Assembly (NCBI GenBank): GCA_003509545.1
Contig: DOLC01000059.1
Span: 1 to 27,264, forward strand
Direction of reading: 5' to 3'
Source: Peptococcaceae bacterium
GTDB lineage: Bacteria; Bacillota; DSM-521; Neomoorellales; Neomoorellaceae
DNA: 27,264 nucleotides
In this document: positions 6,411 through 14,390 of the stretch, one piece after another
Position numbering within the stretch: position 1 is the first letter of the stretch
Layout: every line of letters starts with the position of its first letter
Made by a program: the position numbers and the translations under genes
Notes under the pieces: generated by a model
Told to the model about the DNA's origin: nothing
The model's database searches: none
Seen by the model: the letters and a program-made list of their open reading frames with translations, nothing else

Positions 6411-7751
6411 ATGATGCGGGTACGCCTTACTCCCACGCAGGGGATCGTCCTGGGCTTTGCCGGTGTCATCCTGGTGGGAGCCCTTTTATTGATGCTGCCC
6501 ATTTCTTCAGCTGCGGGCCGGGCCACTGATTTTTTGACGGCCCTATTTACCGCCACCTCGGCCGTGTGCGTAACCGGGCTGGTGGTAGTAGATACCGGAA
6601 CTTACTGGTCCACCTTCGGTCAGGTGGTTATTGCCTTGCTAATCCAGATAGGTGGGCTGGGCTGGATGAGTGTGGTCACCTTGCTAGCCCTGATAGTCCG
6701 GAAGCGCATTTCGTTGGGGGAAAGGCTTTTAATCCAGGAAGCCCTGAACAAGGAAAATTTGGGCGGGGTAGTAGATCTAACCAGGAGGATTATTCTCACC
6801 ACCTTTGTCCTGGAAGGTATAGGGGCTCTTGTTTTATCCTGGCGGTTTGCCCGGGATTTTGGCTGGGAACACGGTGTGTATTATGGCGTGTTTCACGCCG
6901 TATCGGCTTTTAACAATGCCGGCTTCGATGTTTTAGGTTCCGTCTTTGGCAAGTATTGCAGTTTGACCCCCTATGTCCAGGATATTACTATCAATGTTAT
7001 CATTTCTAGTTTATTGATCCTGGGCGGTATTGGGTTCCCCGTTATCATGGAAGTGGTAAGGGTCCGGAAATTTGCCCGTTTGAGCCTTCACAGCAAGGTG
7101 GTCCTGCTGACAACTCTAGCCCTGATTATCTGCGGTACGCTGACCATTCTAGCTATAGAATGGGATAACCCCAACACCTTGGGGCCCTTATCGCCTCCGG
7201 GCAAATGGATGGCCGCATATTTTCAGGCGGTGACGCCCAGGACAGCCGGGTTTAACACCGTCAGCATTGCCGATCTCCGCCCCGCGAGCCAGTATGTTCA
7301 GGTTATCCTGATGTTTATAGGAGCTTCGCCGGCGGGCACCGGCGGGGGCATTAAGACCACCACCTTTACCGTTCTGGTGCTGGCCATAGCCGCCGTGGTA
7401 AGGGGGCGGCAGGAAGTGGAGTTTGCCGGCCGGCGCATTCCCTGGGCCCGGGTAATCAAGGCCCTGGCCATTGCTGCCCTGGGTTTCTTCCTGGTAAACG
7501 CCGTCAGTTTTATCCTCCTGCTTACCGAGGGGAAGGCATTTTTGCCCGTTTTGTATGAAGTCACTTCTGCTTTCGGTACCGTAGGCCTGACTACGGGCAT
7601 CACGCCGGAACTCACACCTCTCGGCCGATGCCTCCTTATCATCACCATGTTTGCCGGCAGGGTGGGTCCTGTCAGCTTGGCCATGGCCATCTGGAAGCGC
7701 CAGGTAAGAGCCAATATTCACCTCCCGGAAGAGCAGGTCATTTTAGGCTAG
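6411..7751 (+). CDS. TrkH/KtrB-family potassium uptake channel
   Basis: 446 residues, an integral membrane protein with roughly eight to ten hydrophobic segments. It has the four re-entrant pore-loop signatures of the family: TATSAVCVTGL, HAVSAFNNAGF, QAVTPRTAGFNT and EVTSAFGTVGLTTG. The glycine in each loop lines the K+ filter. GASPAGTGGGIKTTT is the conserved gating-loop region. The RCK subunit at 4937 is its likely cytoplasmic partner. ATG 6411 and 6414 are both possible starts, three to six bases after the methyltransferase stop. Substrate K+ (with or without Na+ coupling) is inferred from the family. Confidence 0.93.
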   Translation: MMRVRLTPTQGIVLGFAGVILVGALLLMLPISSAAGRATDFLTALFTATSAVCVTGLVVVDTGTYWSTFGQVVIALLIQIGGLGWMSVVTLLALIVRKRISLGERLLIQEALNKENLGGVVDLTRRIILTTFVLEGIGALVLSWRFARDFGWEHGVYYGVFHAVSAFNNAGFDVLGSVFGKYCSLTPYVQDITINVIISSLLILGGIGFPVIMEVVRVRKFARLSLHSKVVLLTTLALIICGTLTILAIEWDNPNTLGPLSPPGKWMAAYFQAVTPRTAGFNTVSIADLRPASQYVQVILMFIGASPAGTGGGIKTTTFTVLVLAIAAVVRGRQEVEFAGRRIPWARVIKALAIAALGFFLVNAVSFILLLTEGKAFLPVLYEVTSAFGTVGLTTGITPELTPLGRCLLIITMFAGRVGPVSLAMAIWKRQVRANIHLPEEQVILG

Positions 7752-7768
7752 CCAAGGGTAGGGCAGTA

Positions 7769-7777
7769 TGCTATAAT
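7769..7777 (+). promoter_or_regulatory. Extended -10 promoter ahead of the pheST T-box
   Basis: TGCTATAAT is a perfect extended -10 element, 20 bases after the trkH stop. No convincing -35 box is visible 17 bases further up, which extended -10 promoters tolerate. It would transcribe the long pheS leader. Confidence 0.6.
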
Positions 7778-7882
7778 TTTGGTGGAAAGGTCCCAACCCC
7801 TGGAAAGGTTGTGATATGGTGTCCTGGCGCGCGGAATTCTTTTGGCGGATTTTCGAAAAAACCGGGTCCATAGCAGCCTATA

Positions 7883-7915
7883 TTATTTACCGCAGACTAG
7901 TACTGCAGTAAATAA
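7883..7915 (+). repeat. AT-rich 13-bp inverted repeat in the pheS leader
   Basis: TTATTTACCGCAG (7883-7895) and CTGCAGTAAATAA (7903-7915) pair with one mismatch around the loop ACTAGTA. It lies upstream of the T-box stem I. No T-run follows, so it is either a structural part of the leader, an operator, or a weak processing or termination signal for trkH. Confidence 0.6.
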
Positions 7916-7932
7916 AGAGCCTAAATGCCGTG

Positions 7933-8168
7933 AACGGGAGGAGTAGCTTGCCAATACCTTACAGGGAGGCGGCGTCGGCGACTGGAAGCGCCGCTAAGGG
8001 AGGGGCAAGTGAAGTTCGCCCGGGAGCAGCTGGCTGAAAGGCATGGAGCCGAGTAGGCTAAGCCGGTCCTCCTACCGTTAACAAGGAGACCTGTTGTTGG
8101 GCAGGTATCTTGGGGTGGTTTTACCGTTAATATTGGGTCTTCGTCCCGAAGGGGCGAAGGCTTTTTTT
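7933..8168 (+). promoter_or_regulatory. T-box riboswitch (phenylalanine) controlling pheST
   Basis: T-box leaders bind uncharged tRNA and allow readthrough into synthetase genes. Stem I is closed by AACGGGAGGAG (7933-7943) with CTCCTACCGTT (8069-8079). In its 3' half, after GGCAAG pairing with CTTGCC, comes GTGAAGTTCG, giving specifier TTC (8015-8017), the Phe codon. Stem III is ACCTG/CAGGT. The antiterminator element reads GGGGTGGTTTTACCG, a variant of GGGTGGTACCG with the tRNA-end-binding TGGT. The terminator is CTTCGTCCC (8139-8147) / GGGGCGAAG (8151-8159) plus seven Ts. pheS starts 13 bases later. Confidence 0.9.
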
Positions 8169-8181
8169 ATGGGGTGAGGAT

Positions 8182-9204
8182 ATGCTGCAAGCCATTAGCG
8201 AGTTAAAAGAAAGGGCTATCCTGGAGCTCTCGGAAGTCCAGGACTTGGAAGGATTGGAAGCCATAAGAATTAAGTACCTGGGCAAGAAGGGTGAACTGAC
8301 CCAAATCTTGCGCGGTATGGGGCAACTACCCCCTGAGGAGCGGCCGCGGGTGGGCCAGCTAGCCAACCAGGCCCGTGAAGAACTAGAAGCTGCCCTAAGA
8401 ACGGCCAGGAGCCGCTTGCTAGAGGAGGAAAAGGAGCGACGCCTTAAAAAGGAAAGGCTGGACGTGACACTCCCCGGCCGGCCCATACCCCGGGGTTACC
8501 GCCATCCTTTAAGCCAGGTTTTGGAGGAAATCAAAGATATTTTTGTCGGTCTGGGTTTCGCCGTGGCCGAAGGGCCGGAGGTGGAGACGGACTATTACAA
8601 TTTTACGGCTTTAAACCTTCCCCCCGAGCACCCCGCCCGGGACATGCAGGATTCTTTCTATATCAGCCCGAACGTCCTGCTCCGTACCCACACTTCGCCC
8701 GTACAGGTGCGGGTGATGGAGGCCATGTGCCCGCGCCTGCCTATTCGCATTATAGCGCCGGGTAAGGTATACCGGCGGGATGACGATGCCACCCATTCCC
8801 CCATGTTCCACCAGGTCGAGGGGCTGCTGGTGGACAGGAGGGTGACCTTCGGGGATTTAAAGGGGATCCTTATGGCTTTCTTGCGGCAGATCTTTGGTCC
8901 CGGGGTAGGGGTTCGCTTCCGGCCCAGCTATTTTCCCTTTACCGAGCCGAGCGCCGAAGTTGATATCTCCTGCGTCATGTGTCAGGGACGTGGTTGCCGG
9001 GTGTGCAAACAAACAGGATGGCTGGAAATTCTGGGGAGTGGGATGGTACACCCCAGGGTCCTGGCCATGGCAGGATATGACCCGGAAGAAGTCAGCGGCT
9101 TCGCCTTCGGTTTGGGTGTGGAGCGGGTGGCCATGCTAAAGTATGGCATCGACGACCTGCGCCTCTTCTTTGAAAATGACCTGCGCTTCTTAAGGCAGTT
9201 TTAG
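8182..9204 (+). CDS. pheS: Phenylalanyl-tRNA synthetase alpha subunit
   Basis: 340 residues, normal for bacterial PheS. With PheT it forms the alpha2beta2 enzyme that charges tRNA-Phe. Residues about 1-85 are the N-terminal coiled-coil arm that contacts tRNA; from about 95 the class II catalytic core follows: motif 2 in YRRDDDATHSPMFHQVEGL, the substrate-pocket stretch FRPSYFPFTEPSAEVD, the cysteine-rich CVMCQGRGCRVCKQTGW insert typical of bacterial PheS, and motif 3 GFAFGLGVERVAMLKYGI. GGGGTGAGG precedes the ATG. Expression is expected to respond to uncharged tRNA-Phe through the T-box just upstream. Confidence 0.97.
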   Translation: MLQAISELKERAILELSEVQDLEGLEAIRIKYLGKKGELTQILRGMGQLPPEERPRVGQLANQAREELEAALRTARSRLLEEEKERRLKKERLDVTLPGRPIPRGYRHPLSQVLEEIKDIFVGLGFAVAEGPEVETDYYNFTALNLPPEHPARDMQDSFYISPNVLLRTHTSPVQVRVMEAMCPRLPIRIIAPGKVYRRDDDATHSPMFHQVEGLLVDRRVTFGDLKGILMAFLRQIFGPGVGVRFRPSYFPFTEPSAEVDISCVMCQGRGCRVCKQTGWLEILGSGMVHPRVLAMAGYDPEEVSGFAFGLGVERVAMLKYGIDDLRLFFENDLRFLRQF

Positions 9205-9233
9205 GATTCTGGGAGAAGTGAGGAGGAAGGGAG

Positions 9234-11648
9234 TTGCGCGTACCTTATAGTTGGTTGAGGGAATTTGTGGAAATAGATTTACCGCCGGAAGAACTGGCGG
9301 AAAAACTTACCATGGCAGGTGTACCGGTAGAGAATATTGTGAGTCCCCGAGCCGGCTTGGAGGGGGTGGTGGTAGGTGAGATCCGGGCCATAGAGGAACA
9401 CCCCCACGCCGAGCACCTGGCAGTATGCCAGGTGGATGTAGGTGGCAGGGTTCTACCACTGGTAACCGGTGCCCCCAACATATGGGTGGGCCAGAGGGTG
9501 GCGGTAGCCCTGGAAGGAGCGCGCCTCCCCGGCGGCCAGGAAATTCGCAGGGCCACCTTTCGCGGGGTGGATTCCCACGGCATGCTCTGTTCGGCCCAGG
9601 AGTTGGGACTGGACGGCAGCCTGGTAGCTCCGGAGGACCGGGAAGGCATCCTGACGTTGCCGCCGGATGCCCCCTTAGGAGCCGAAGTGGCCGGTATCCT
9701 GGGCTTCAAGGAAACCGTACTGGAGCTGGAACTCACCCCCAACCGGTCCGACTGCTTGAGCATTCAAGGTGTGGCGCGGGAAGTAGCGGCCCTTACAGGA
9801 GCTTCTTTCCGCCAGCCGACCCTTAAGGTGGTGGAAGAGGGGCCTTCCGCCTCCAGTATGGTCAAGGTGGAAATCGAGGCTCCGGATATGTGCGGCCGTT
9901 ATGTGGCCCGCATCGTAAGGGGGGTAAAAATAGGGCCTTCTCCCGCCTGGATGCAGGTCAGGCTGCGGGCCTGCGGCGTACGGCCCATTAACAATATAGT
10001 AGACGTCACCAATTACGTTATGCTGGAGATGGGCCAGCCCCTGCATGCCTTTGATTACGATCTTCTCCGGGGGAAAAGAATTATCGTGCGCCGGGCGAGG
10101 CCGGGGGAGAAAATCCTGACCTTGGACGGCCAGGAACGGACTTTAGAACCCCAGGTACTGGTTATCGCCGATGAGGAGCGGGCGGTGGCCGTGGCGGGAG
10201 TGATGGGGGGGCTGGAAACCGAAGTAACCGGGAACACGGCCCATATTTTGATCGAATCTGCCCACTTTGATGGGGCGGCCATCCGCAGGGCTTCCCGCTT
10301 ACTGGGTCTGCGCTCGGAATCCTCCTTGCGCTTTGAGCGGGGAGTAAACATAGAAAGGGCTGCCGGGGCTGCCGACCGGGCGGCCGAGCTCATGCACTGG
10401 CTGGCCGGGGGTACGGTGAGCCCGGGCCGGGTGGATTGTTACGTGAAGAAGAGGGAACCGGTAGTTATTACCCTCCGGCCGGAAAGGGTAAATTACCTTT
10501 TGGGCACTAATCTCATGTCCTCTGAGATCAAGGAGCTTTTAGAACGTCTGCATCTCAAAGTTGAGGGCGAGGAACCCTTGCGAGTGGAGGTTCCAGCGGC
10601 CAGGGGGGACCTGACCCAGGAGATCGACCTGGTAGAAGAAGTGGCTCGGCTTTACGGCTATGACCGCATCCCGGTGACCATACCGGCCGGTGTGGTGGCC
10701 GGGGAGCAAAAATCGGCCCGCCAGCTGTGGGAAGAGCTGGGCAGGGAGACGGCCGTATCCTGCGGCCTGAGCGAAGTAGTAACCTACAGCTTTATAAACC
10801 CCAAAGGGTGGGATGTTTTGCGCTTGCCCCCCGAACACCCCTGGCGACGAACCATTACCCTGCAGAATCCCCTGCGGGAAGAGCAGAGCGTTTTAAGAAC
10901 AACTTTGCTGCCGGGGCTCCTGGAGGTGGCCGCCCGCAATGCCAACCGGAAGGTCATGCCCGTGGCGATTTTCGAGCTGGGCCGCGTTTTTCTACCCGGA
11001 AGGGGAGAATTGCCGGAAGAGCCCTTAAGGCTGGCCGGCCTGGTGATGGGCACCCTGGAACGGGGCTGGTCTTGGCCGCGCCAAGAACTGGATTTCTACT
11101 ACCTCAAAGGCGTGGTGGAGGAAATCCTGGGGCGCGTCCGGCTGCCGGAGGTGCGCTTCGAGGCCGATACCGCCTGGCCCTTCCTCCACCCGGGACGCAG
11201 CGCGGCCCTCTGGGTGGGGGAGGTCAACCTGGGATTCTTGGGCGAGCTTCACCCGGATGTACTGGAGGCCTACGGGCTGCCCCAGCGTGCCTGTGTCTTC
11301 GAGGTGGATTGGGAGGGGGCCCTGGATCTGGCCGGGGCCACGCCGGTTTACAAGCCCCTGCCCCGCTTCCCGGCCGTAGAGAGGGATCTGGCTGTCGTGG
11401 TGGCCGAGGAGACGGCGGCCGACCGGGTCCGGGAAGTCATCGCGGGTGCTGGCGGAGAAACCCTCAGGGCCTGCCGCCTTTTTGATGTGTACCGGGGAGA
11501 ACAGATTGCCCCGGGCTTTAAGAGTCTGGCCTATGCCCTCACTTTCCAGCGGGACGACCGCACCCTGACGGAAGAAGAAGTCCACGCCGCCCTGGGCCGC
11601 ATTGAAGAAGAGCTGGCCGAAAAATTAGGAGCAACTTTGCGGAAGTAG
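9234..11648 (+). CDS. pheT: Phenylalanyl-tRNA synthetase beta subunit
   Basis: 804 residues, full length. Domains in order: B1, an OB-fold tRNA-binding domain at about 40-150 (VVGEIRAIEEHPHAEHLAVC), B3/B4 editing domain at about 205-385 (PINNIVDVTNYVMLEMGQPL, then SSLRFERGVN), B5 at about 405-475, the catalytic-like core at about 480-690, and the C-terminal ferredoxin-fold anticodon-binding domain (FPAVERDLAVVV to the end). The editing domain hydrolyses Tyr-tRNA-Phe. TTG 9234 is the start, with GAGGAAGGGAG placed directly before it. It is separated from pheS by 29 bases and shares its T-box control. Confidence 0.97.
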   Translation: MRVPYSWLREFVEIDLPPEELAEKLTMAGVPVENIVSPRAGLEGVVVGEIRAIEEHPHAEHLAVCQVDVGGRVLPLVTGAPNIWVGQRVAVALEGARLPGGQEIRRATFRGVDSHGMLCSAQELGLDGSLVAPEDREGILTLPPDAPLGAEVAGILGFKETVLELELTPNRSDCLSIQGVAREVAALTGASFRQPTLKVVEEGPSASSMVKVEIEAPDMCGRYVARIVRGVKIGPSPAWMQVRLRACGVRPINNIVDVTNYVMLEMGQPLHAFDYDLLRGKRIIVRRARPGEKILTLDGQERTLEPQVLVIADEERAVAVAGVMGGLETEVTGNTAHILIESAHFDGAAIRRASRLLGLRSESSLRFERGVNIERAAGAADRAAELMHWLAGGTVSPGRVDCYVKKREPVVITLRPERVNYLLGTNLMSSEIKELLERLHLKVEGEEPLRVEVPAARGDLTQEIDLVEEVARLYGYDRIPVTIPAGVVAGEQKSARQLWEELGRETAVSCGLSEVVTYSFINPKGWDVLRLPPEHPWRRTITLQNPLREEQSVLRTTLLPGLLEVAARNANRKVMPVAIFELGRVFLPGRGELPEEPLRLAGLVMGTLERGWSWPRQELDFYYLKGVVEEILGRVRLPEVRFEADTAWPFLHPGRSAALWVGEVNLGFLGELHPDVLEAYGLPQRACVFEVDWEGALDLAGATPVYKPLPRFPAVERDLAVVVAEETAADRVREVIAGAGGETLRACRLFDVYRGEQIAPGFKSLAYALTFQRDDRTLTEEEVHAALGRIEEELAEKLGATLRK

Positions 11649-11745
11649 TTCCTTTGGCAAGAGGATTTTTGGCCTTCGAGGAGAAAAGTAAAGGAAATCA
11701 AACAAGCTCAGGTGGAAAGTCTACTTTATAGAGGGGTGGCCGCCC

Positions 11746-12039
11746 TTGCCCGAGGCTGCGAAGGTTAAGGAGGAAAAAAGGGAAGAAGGTATTAACCGGA
11801 CTACGGTTACCATTTTCGACCAGGAATACGTTTTAAAAGGGCCGGAGACACCGGAGTATATGCGTGCCCTGGCGGCTTACGTGGACAGAAAGATGCGCCA
11901 GGTGGGTGAGAAGAACCCCCATTATCCCCCGGTGAAGGTGGCCGTGCTGGCCGCCTTGAACATCGCCGATGAATTGAACAAAATACGGCAGGACTACGAA
12001 ACCCTCATAAGACTGATTCAGGAGGAGCGGAAGGGTTGA
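11746..12039 (+). CDS. zapA: Cell division protein ZapA
   Basis: 97 residues. The N-terminal part (TTVTIFDQEYVLKGPETPEYMRALAAYVD) is the ZapA globular domain and the rest is a predicted coiled coil (ALNIADELNKIRQDYETLIR). ZapA dimers or tetramers bundle FtsZ filaments at the division septum. TTG 11746 is chosen because GAGGGGTGG lies upstream and no ATG or GTG offers a better fit. The stop TGA overlaps the TTG of the downstream PolX gene by two bases. It sits 97 bases after pheT, as in many Firmicutes. Confidence 0.9.
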   Translation: MPEAAKVKEEKREEGINRTTVTIFDQEYVLKGPETPEYMRALAAYVDRKMRQVGEKNPHYPPVKVAVLAALNIADELNKIRQDYETLIRLIQEERKG

Positions 12040-13805
12040 CCAACCTGGAACTATCCTGGGCCCTGGCGGAAATGGGGGATCTCCTGGAATTGAAGGGGGA
12101 AGAGGCCTTTAAGGTTCGGGCCTACCACCGGGCCGCCAGGGCGCTGGAGCACTTGGAAGAAGAGGCAGCCGGCCTGCATGTCCGGGGGGAGCTGGAAAGG
12201 ATACCGGGAGTGGGGAAGAATCTGGCCAAAAAGATCGCCGAGCTCTTGGAGACGGGCCGTTCCACCTTTCTGGAACAGCTCCGGCAGGAAGTACCCCCCG
12301 GCCTGCGGGATATGCTGGCCGTCCCCGGGCTGGGGGCTAAGTCCGTCCGGCTGATCCACCAGCACCTGGGGATAACAACCCTGGAAGAACTCGAAAGGGC
12401 CGCCCGGGAGCGAAAGATCCGCCGGCTGCCCGGTATGGGCAGTAAGACGGAATTGGCCATCCTGCGGGGCCTCGATATGCTAAAAGAACACCGGGACCGG
12501 GTTCCCCTGGGTATCGCCCGGCCTTTGGGCCGGCTTTTTTGCCGCCAGATAGCGGCCCTGCCGGGGGTAACCAGGGTGGAGGTGGCCGGCAGCCTGCGGC
12601 GCGGCCGTCCCATGGTGGGTGACGTAGACCTCCTCGTAGGGGTGAAGGGTCCGACGGAAGTGAAGGAGGTAATGGCCCGGCACCCCCAGGTGAAGGAGGT
12701 CCTGCAGGAGGAGGCAAACCGCCTGTCCCTTCGTACCTGGGCGGGAGTCAAGGTGGAAATTTTTCTGGTACCGGACGACAAATTTGCTCCCGCCTGGATG
12801 TACCTCACGGGGTCGCGGGCCCACCTGGAGGAGCTGAAGCGTTTCACTGCCGGAGGCCGTCTCTCCCCCGAGAGCCTGGGCTTACCTTCCAATTTAGAAG
12901 AGGTGGCAGCTTCCTTTTCCTCAGAGGAGGAATTATACAGCCGGTTAGGGCTCCCCTATATCATCCCCGAATGGCGGGAAGGGCGGGGAGAAGTCCTGGC
13001 GGCGCGGGAAGGACGCCTGCCCGCTCCCCTCAGCCCGGAAGACATTAAAGGCGATCTCCATGTCCATACGTGCTATAGCGATGGCCTGCACACCATAAGG
13101 GAAATGGTGGAGGCGGCCCGGGCCAGGGGTTATCGTTACTTGGCCATCACCGAACACTCCCGCTCCCTGGTCGTTGCCAGGGGGTTGAACGTAGAGCAGT
13201 TGCTGGCCCAGCGAGAAGAGATCGCCCGGATCAACCGGGAACTGGAGGATTTTGTGGTGTTGTCGGGTATCGAGGTGGATATTCTTCCCGACGGCTGCCT
13301 GGACCTGGAGGACGATATTCTGGCCTCCCTGGACATCGTAATAGCTTCTATACACTCCGGTTTTAACCAGACGGAAGAGCAGATCATGGCCCGCTTGGAG
13401 GCGGCCATGCGCCATCCATGGGTAGACATAATAGGCCACCCCACCGGGCGCATGCTGGGCCGGCGGCCGCCCTATGCCGTCAATCTGGAAAGGTTACTGG
13501 AGCTGGCGGCGGAGACGGGTACCATCCTTGAGATCAACGCCTCTCCCGACCGCCTGGACCTGGATGAAGACGCCGCGCGTAGGGCTAAGGAGCACGGGGT
13601 GATCCTGGCCGTTAACACCGATGCCCATGACACGGCTCGGCTGGACGACATGGGGTACGGTATCACGGTGGCCCGCCGGGGATGGCTGGGGGCGCAAGAC
13701 ATACTGAACACCCGGGAACTAGACGGTGTGCTGAAGGCCCTCAAGCGCAATAAGAGAAAGTGGGGCCAAGGGTCACCTCCCCGGGAGGAGAGGCCCCGGC
13801 CGTGA
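12036..13805 (+). CDS. polX: Family X DNA polymerase with PHP domain (PolX), polymerase site altered
   Basis: 589 residues. In order: an 8-kDa-like domain with two helix-hairpin-helix motifs (RIPGVGKNLAKKIAEL; AVPGLGAKSVRLIHQHLG), the palm with GSLRRGRPMVGDVDLLV (D196, D198), and a C-terminal PHP domain from about 330. PolX acts in base-excision and gap repair; the PHP part carries metal-dependent 3'-5' exonuclease or AP-endonuclease activity in studied members. All PHP metal motifs are present (LHVHTCYSDG, ITEHS, GIEVDIL, IASIHSG, GHPTGR, NTDAHD). The third polymerase carboxylate, normally Asp in a VD[LF]R pattern, is Glu (E241 in KVEIFLV), and the usual TGSxxHN reads TGSRAHL, so polymerase activity may be reduced. 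TTG start overlaps the zapA stop. Confidence 0.9.
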   Translation: MTNLELSWALAEMGDLLELKGEEAFKVRAYHRAARALEHLEEEAAGLHVRGELERIPGVGKNLAKKIAELLETGRSTFLEQLRQEVPPGLRDMLAVPGLGAKSVRLIHQHLGITTLEELERAARERKIRRLPGMGSKTELAILRGLDMLKEHRDRVPLGIARPLGRLFCRQIAALPGVTRVEVAGSLRRGRPMVGDVDLLVGVKGPTEVKEVMARHPQVKEVLQEEANRLSLRTWAGVKVEIFLVPDDKFAPAWMYLTGSRAHLEELKRFTAGGRLSPESLGLPSNLEEVAASFSSEEELYSRLGLPYIIPEWREGRGEVLAAREGRLPAPLSPEDIKGDLHVHTCYSDGLHTIREMVEAARARGYRYLAITEHSRSLVVARGLNVEQLLAQREEIARINRELEDFVVLSGIEVDILPDGCLDLEDDILASLDIVIASIHSGFNQTEEQIMARLEAAMRHPWVDIIGHPTGRMLGRRPPYAVNLERLLELAAETGTILEINASPDRLDLDEDAARRAKEHGVILAVNTDAHDTARLDDMGYGITVARRGWLGAQDILNTRELDGVLKALKRNKRKWGQGSPPREERPRP

Positions 13806-13845
13806 TCCGGCACGGGAAAAAGCCGCGGGGGAGGAGGTGAGGGCT

Positions 13846-14127
13846 GTGGCGAACTCTATAAAAGTCGTCTTTGCTTCTCCCTTCCGGGAGATCGTCGGCG
13901 GGAGGGGCCTGGAACTGGCGGTGGAAGGGCCGCTGACGGTAAGGGAAATCTTAGAGCGGCTGGTCCGGCAATTCCCTCCTCTGGAGAAGTTTGTACCCCG
14001 GGTTAAAGACGAGGTGATATTCTGGGGCAGCCTCGTCCCTATGAAGGACGATAAAATATTAAAGCCAGATGCCCCGGTACAGCCCGGCGAAACCCTATAC
14101 TTCTATCCCCCCTTGAGCGGCGGTTAG
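13846..14127 (+). CDS. MoaD/ThiS-like ubiquitin-fold sulfur-carrier protein
   Basis: 93 residues with a beta-grasp pattern: IKVVFASPFREIVGG at the start, LTVREILERLVRQFP as the helix, and the end ETLYFYPPLSGG. The terminal Gly-Gly is the hallmark of MoaD, ThiS and archaeal SAMP proteins, where it is adenylated and thiocarboxylated. Which cofactor it serves cannot be told: no moaE, moeB or thi gene lies nearby. GTG 13846 is preferred over GTG 13837 because GGGGAGGAGG then falls about eight bases upstream. It is 40 bases after polX and probably the last gene of the run, with a weak terminator following. Confidence 0.8.
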   Translation: MANSIKVVFASPFREIVGGRGLELAVEGPLTVREILERLVRQFPPLEKFVPRVKDEVIFWGSLVPMKDDKILKPDAPVQPGETLYFYPPLSGG

Positions 14128-14160
14128 ACCCTAAAGCATCACCGGCGGGGTCCTTATTTT
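14127..14160 (+). terminator. Weak intrinsic terminator after the MoaD-like gene
   Basis: GACCC (14127-14131) can pair with GGGTC (14148-14152), followed by CTTATTTT. The stem is only five base pairs with a 16-base loop, so termination is likely to be inefficient. Confidence 0.35.
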
Positions 14161-14182
14161 ACCCTTGATTTTTTCACCGGCT

Positions 14183-14206
14183 TTGTGCAAAATATAACTA
14201 GCACAA
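14183..14206 (+). promoter_or_regulatory. Inverted repeat over a likely hydG promoter
   Basis: TTGTGC (14183-14188) and GCACAA (14201-14206) form a 6-12-6 inverted repeat around TATAAC (14193-14198), a plausible -10 box. An operator overlapping the promoter of the maturase operon is the natural reading, though the regulator is unknown. The half-site and 12-base gap do not fit Rex. Confidence 0.45.
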
Positions 14207-14348
14207 TATGGCCTGACCCGGCGGGTAGGAGCCGGCCGGGGAGGGCGGGGAAAGAATCCTGCAGCCAGGGGAAACCTGCAGCGAGGGGGGATGGTGGTAT
14301 GGCATGCTTACTTGCCACAGGCCGGGGCAGGTAGGCATTTTTGTTTTT
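14207..14348 (+). promoter_or_regulatory. Structured hydG leader with intrinsic terminator (candidate attenuator)
   Basis: A 140-base GC-rich leader precedes hydG. CCGGC/GCCGG forms one hairpin; two copies of CCTGCAGC can pair through CTGCAG, enclosed by ATCC/GGAT. It ends in a strong terminator: ATGCTTACTTGCC (14304-14316) pairs along 13 positions, two of them G-U, with GGCAGGTAGGCAT (14326-14338), followed by TTTTTGTTTTT. hydG starts 43 bases later with its own ribosome site. I recognise no known riboswitch class. It may be a true attenuator or simply the end of the upstream operon; the promoter-like repeat at 14183, before the structure, favours the first. Confidence 0.6.
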
Positions 14349-14390
14349 AACCGGTAGACATCAGCCCATAGGCAAAGGAGGAGAAAAGCC

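Noticed and set aside
10727..11485. 252-residue plus-strand ORF
   Set aside because: It lies wholly inside pheT in another frame and is low-complexity Gly/Arg/Pro-rich, a shadow of GC-rich codons.
12122..12892. 256-residue minus-strand ORF
   Set aside because: Antisense to polX, Arg/Ser/Pro-rich, no family resemblance or ribosome site.
14183..14206. A second Rex site upstream of hydG
   Set aside because: Half-sites are TTGTGC/GCACAA with a 12-base gap; Rex sites use TTGTGAA-type halves with a four-base gap.
14207..14348. Moco, TPP or cobalamin riboswitch
   Set aside because: None of the conserved strings I know for these classes is present, and the adjacent MoaD-like gene alone is not enough support.
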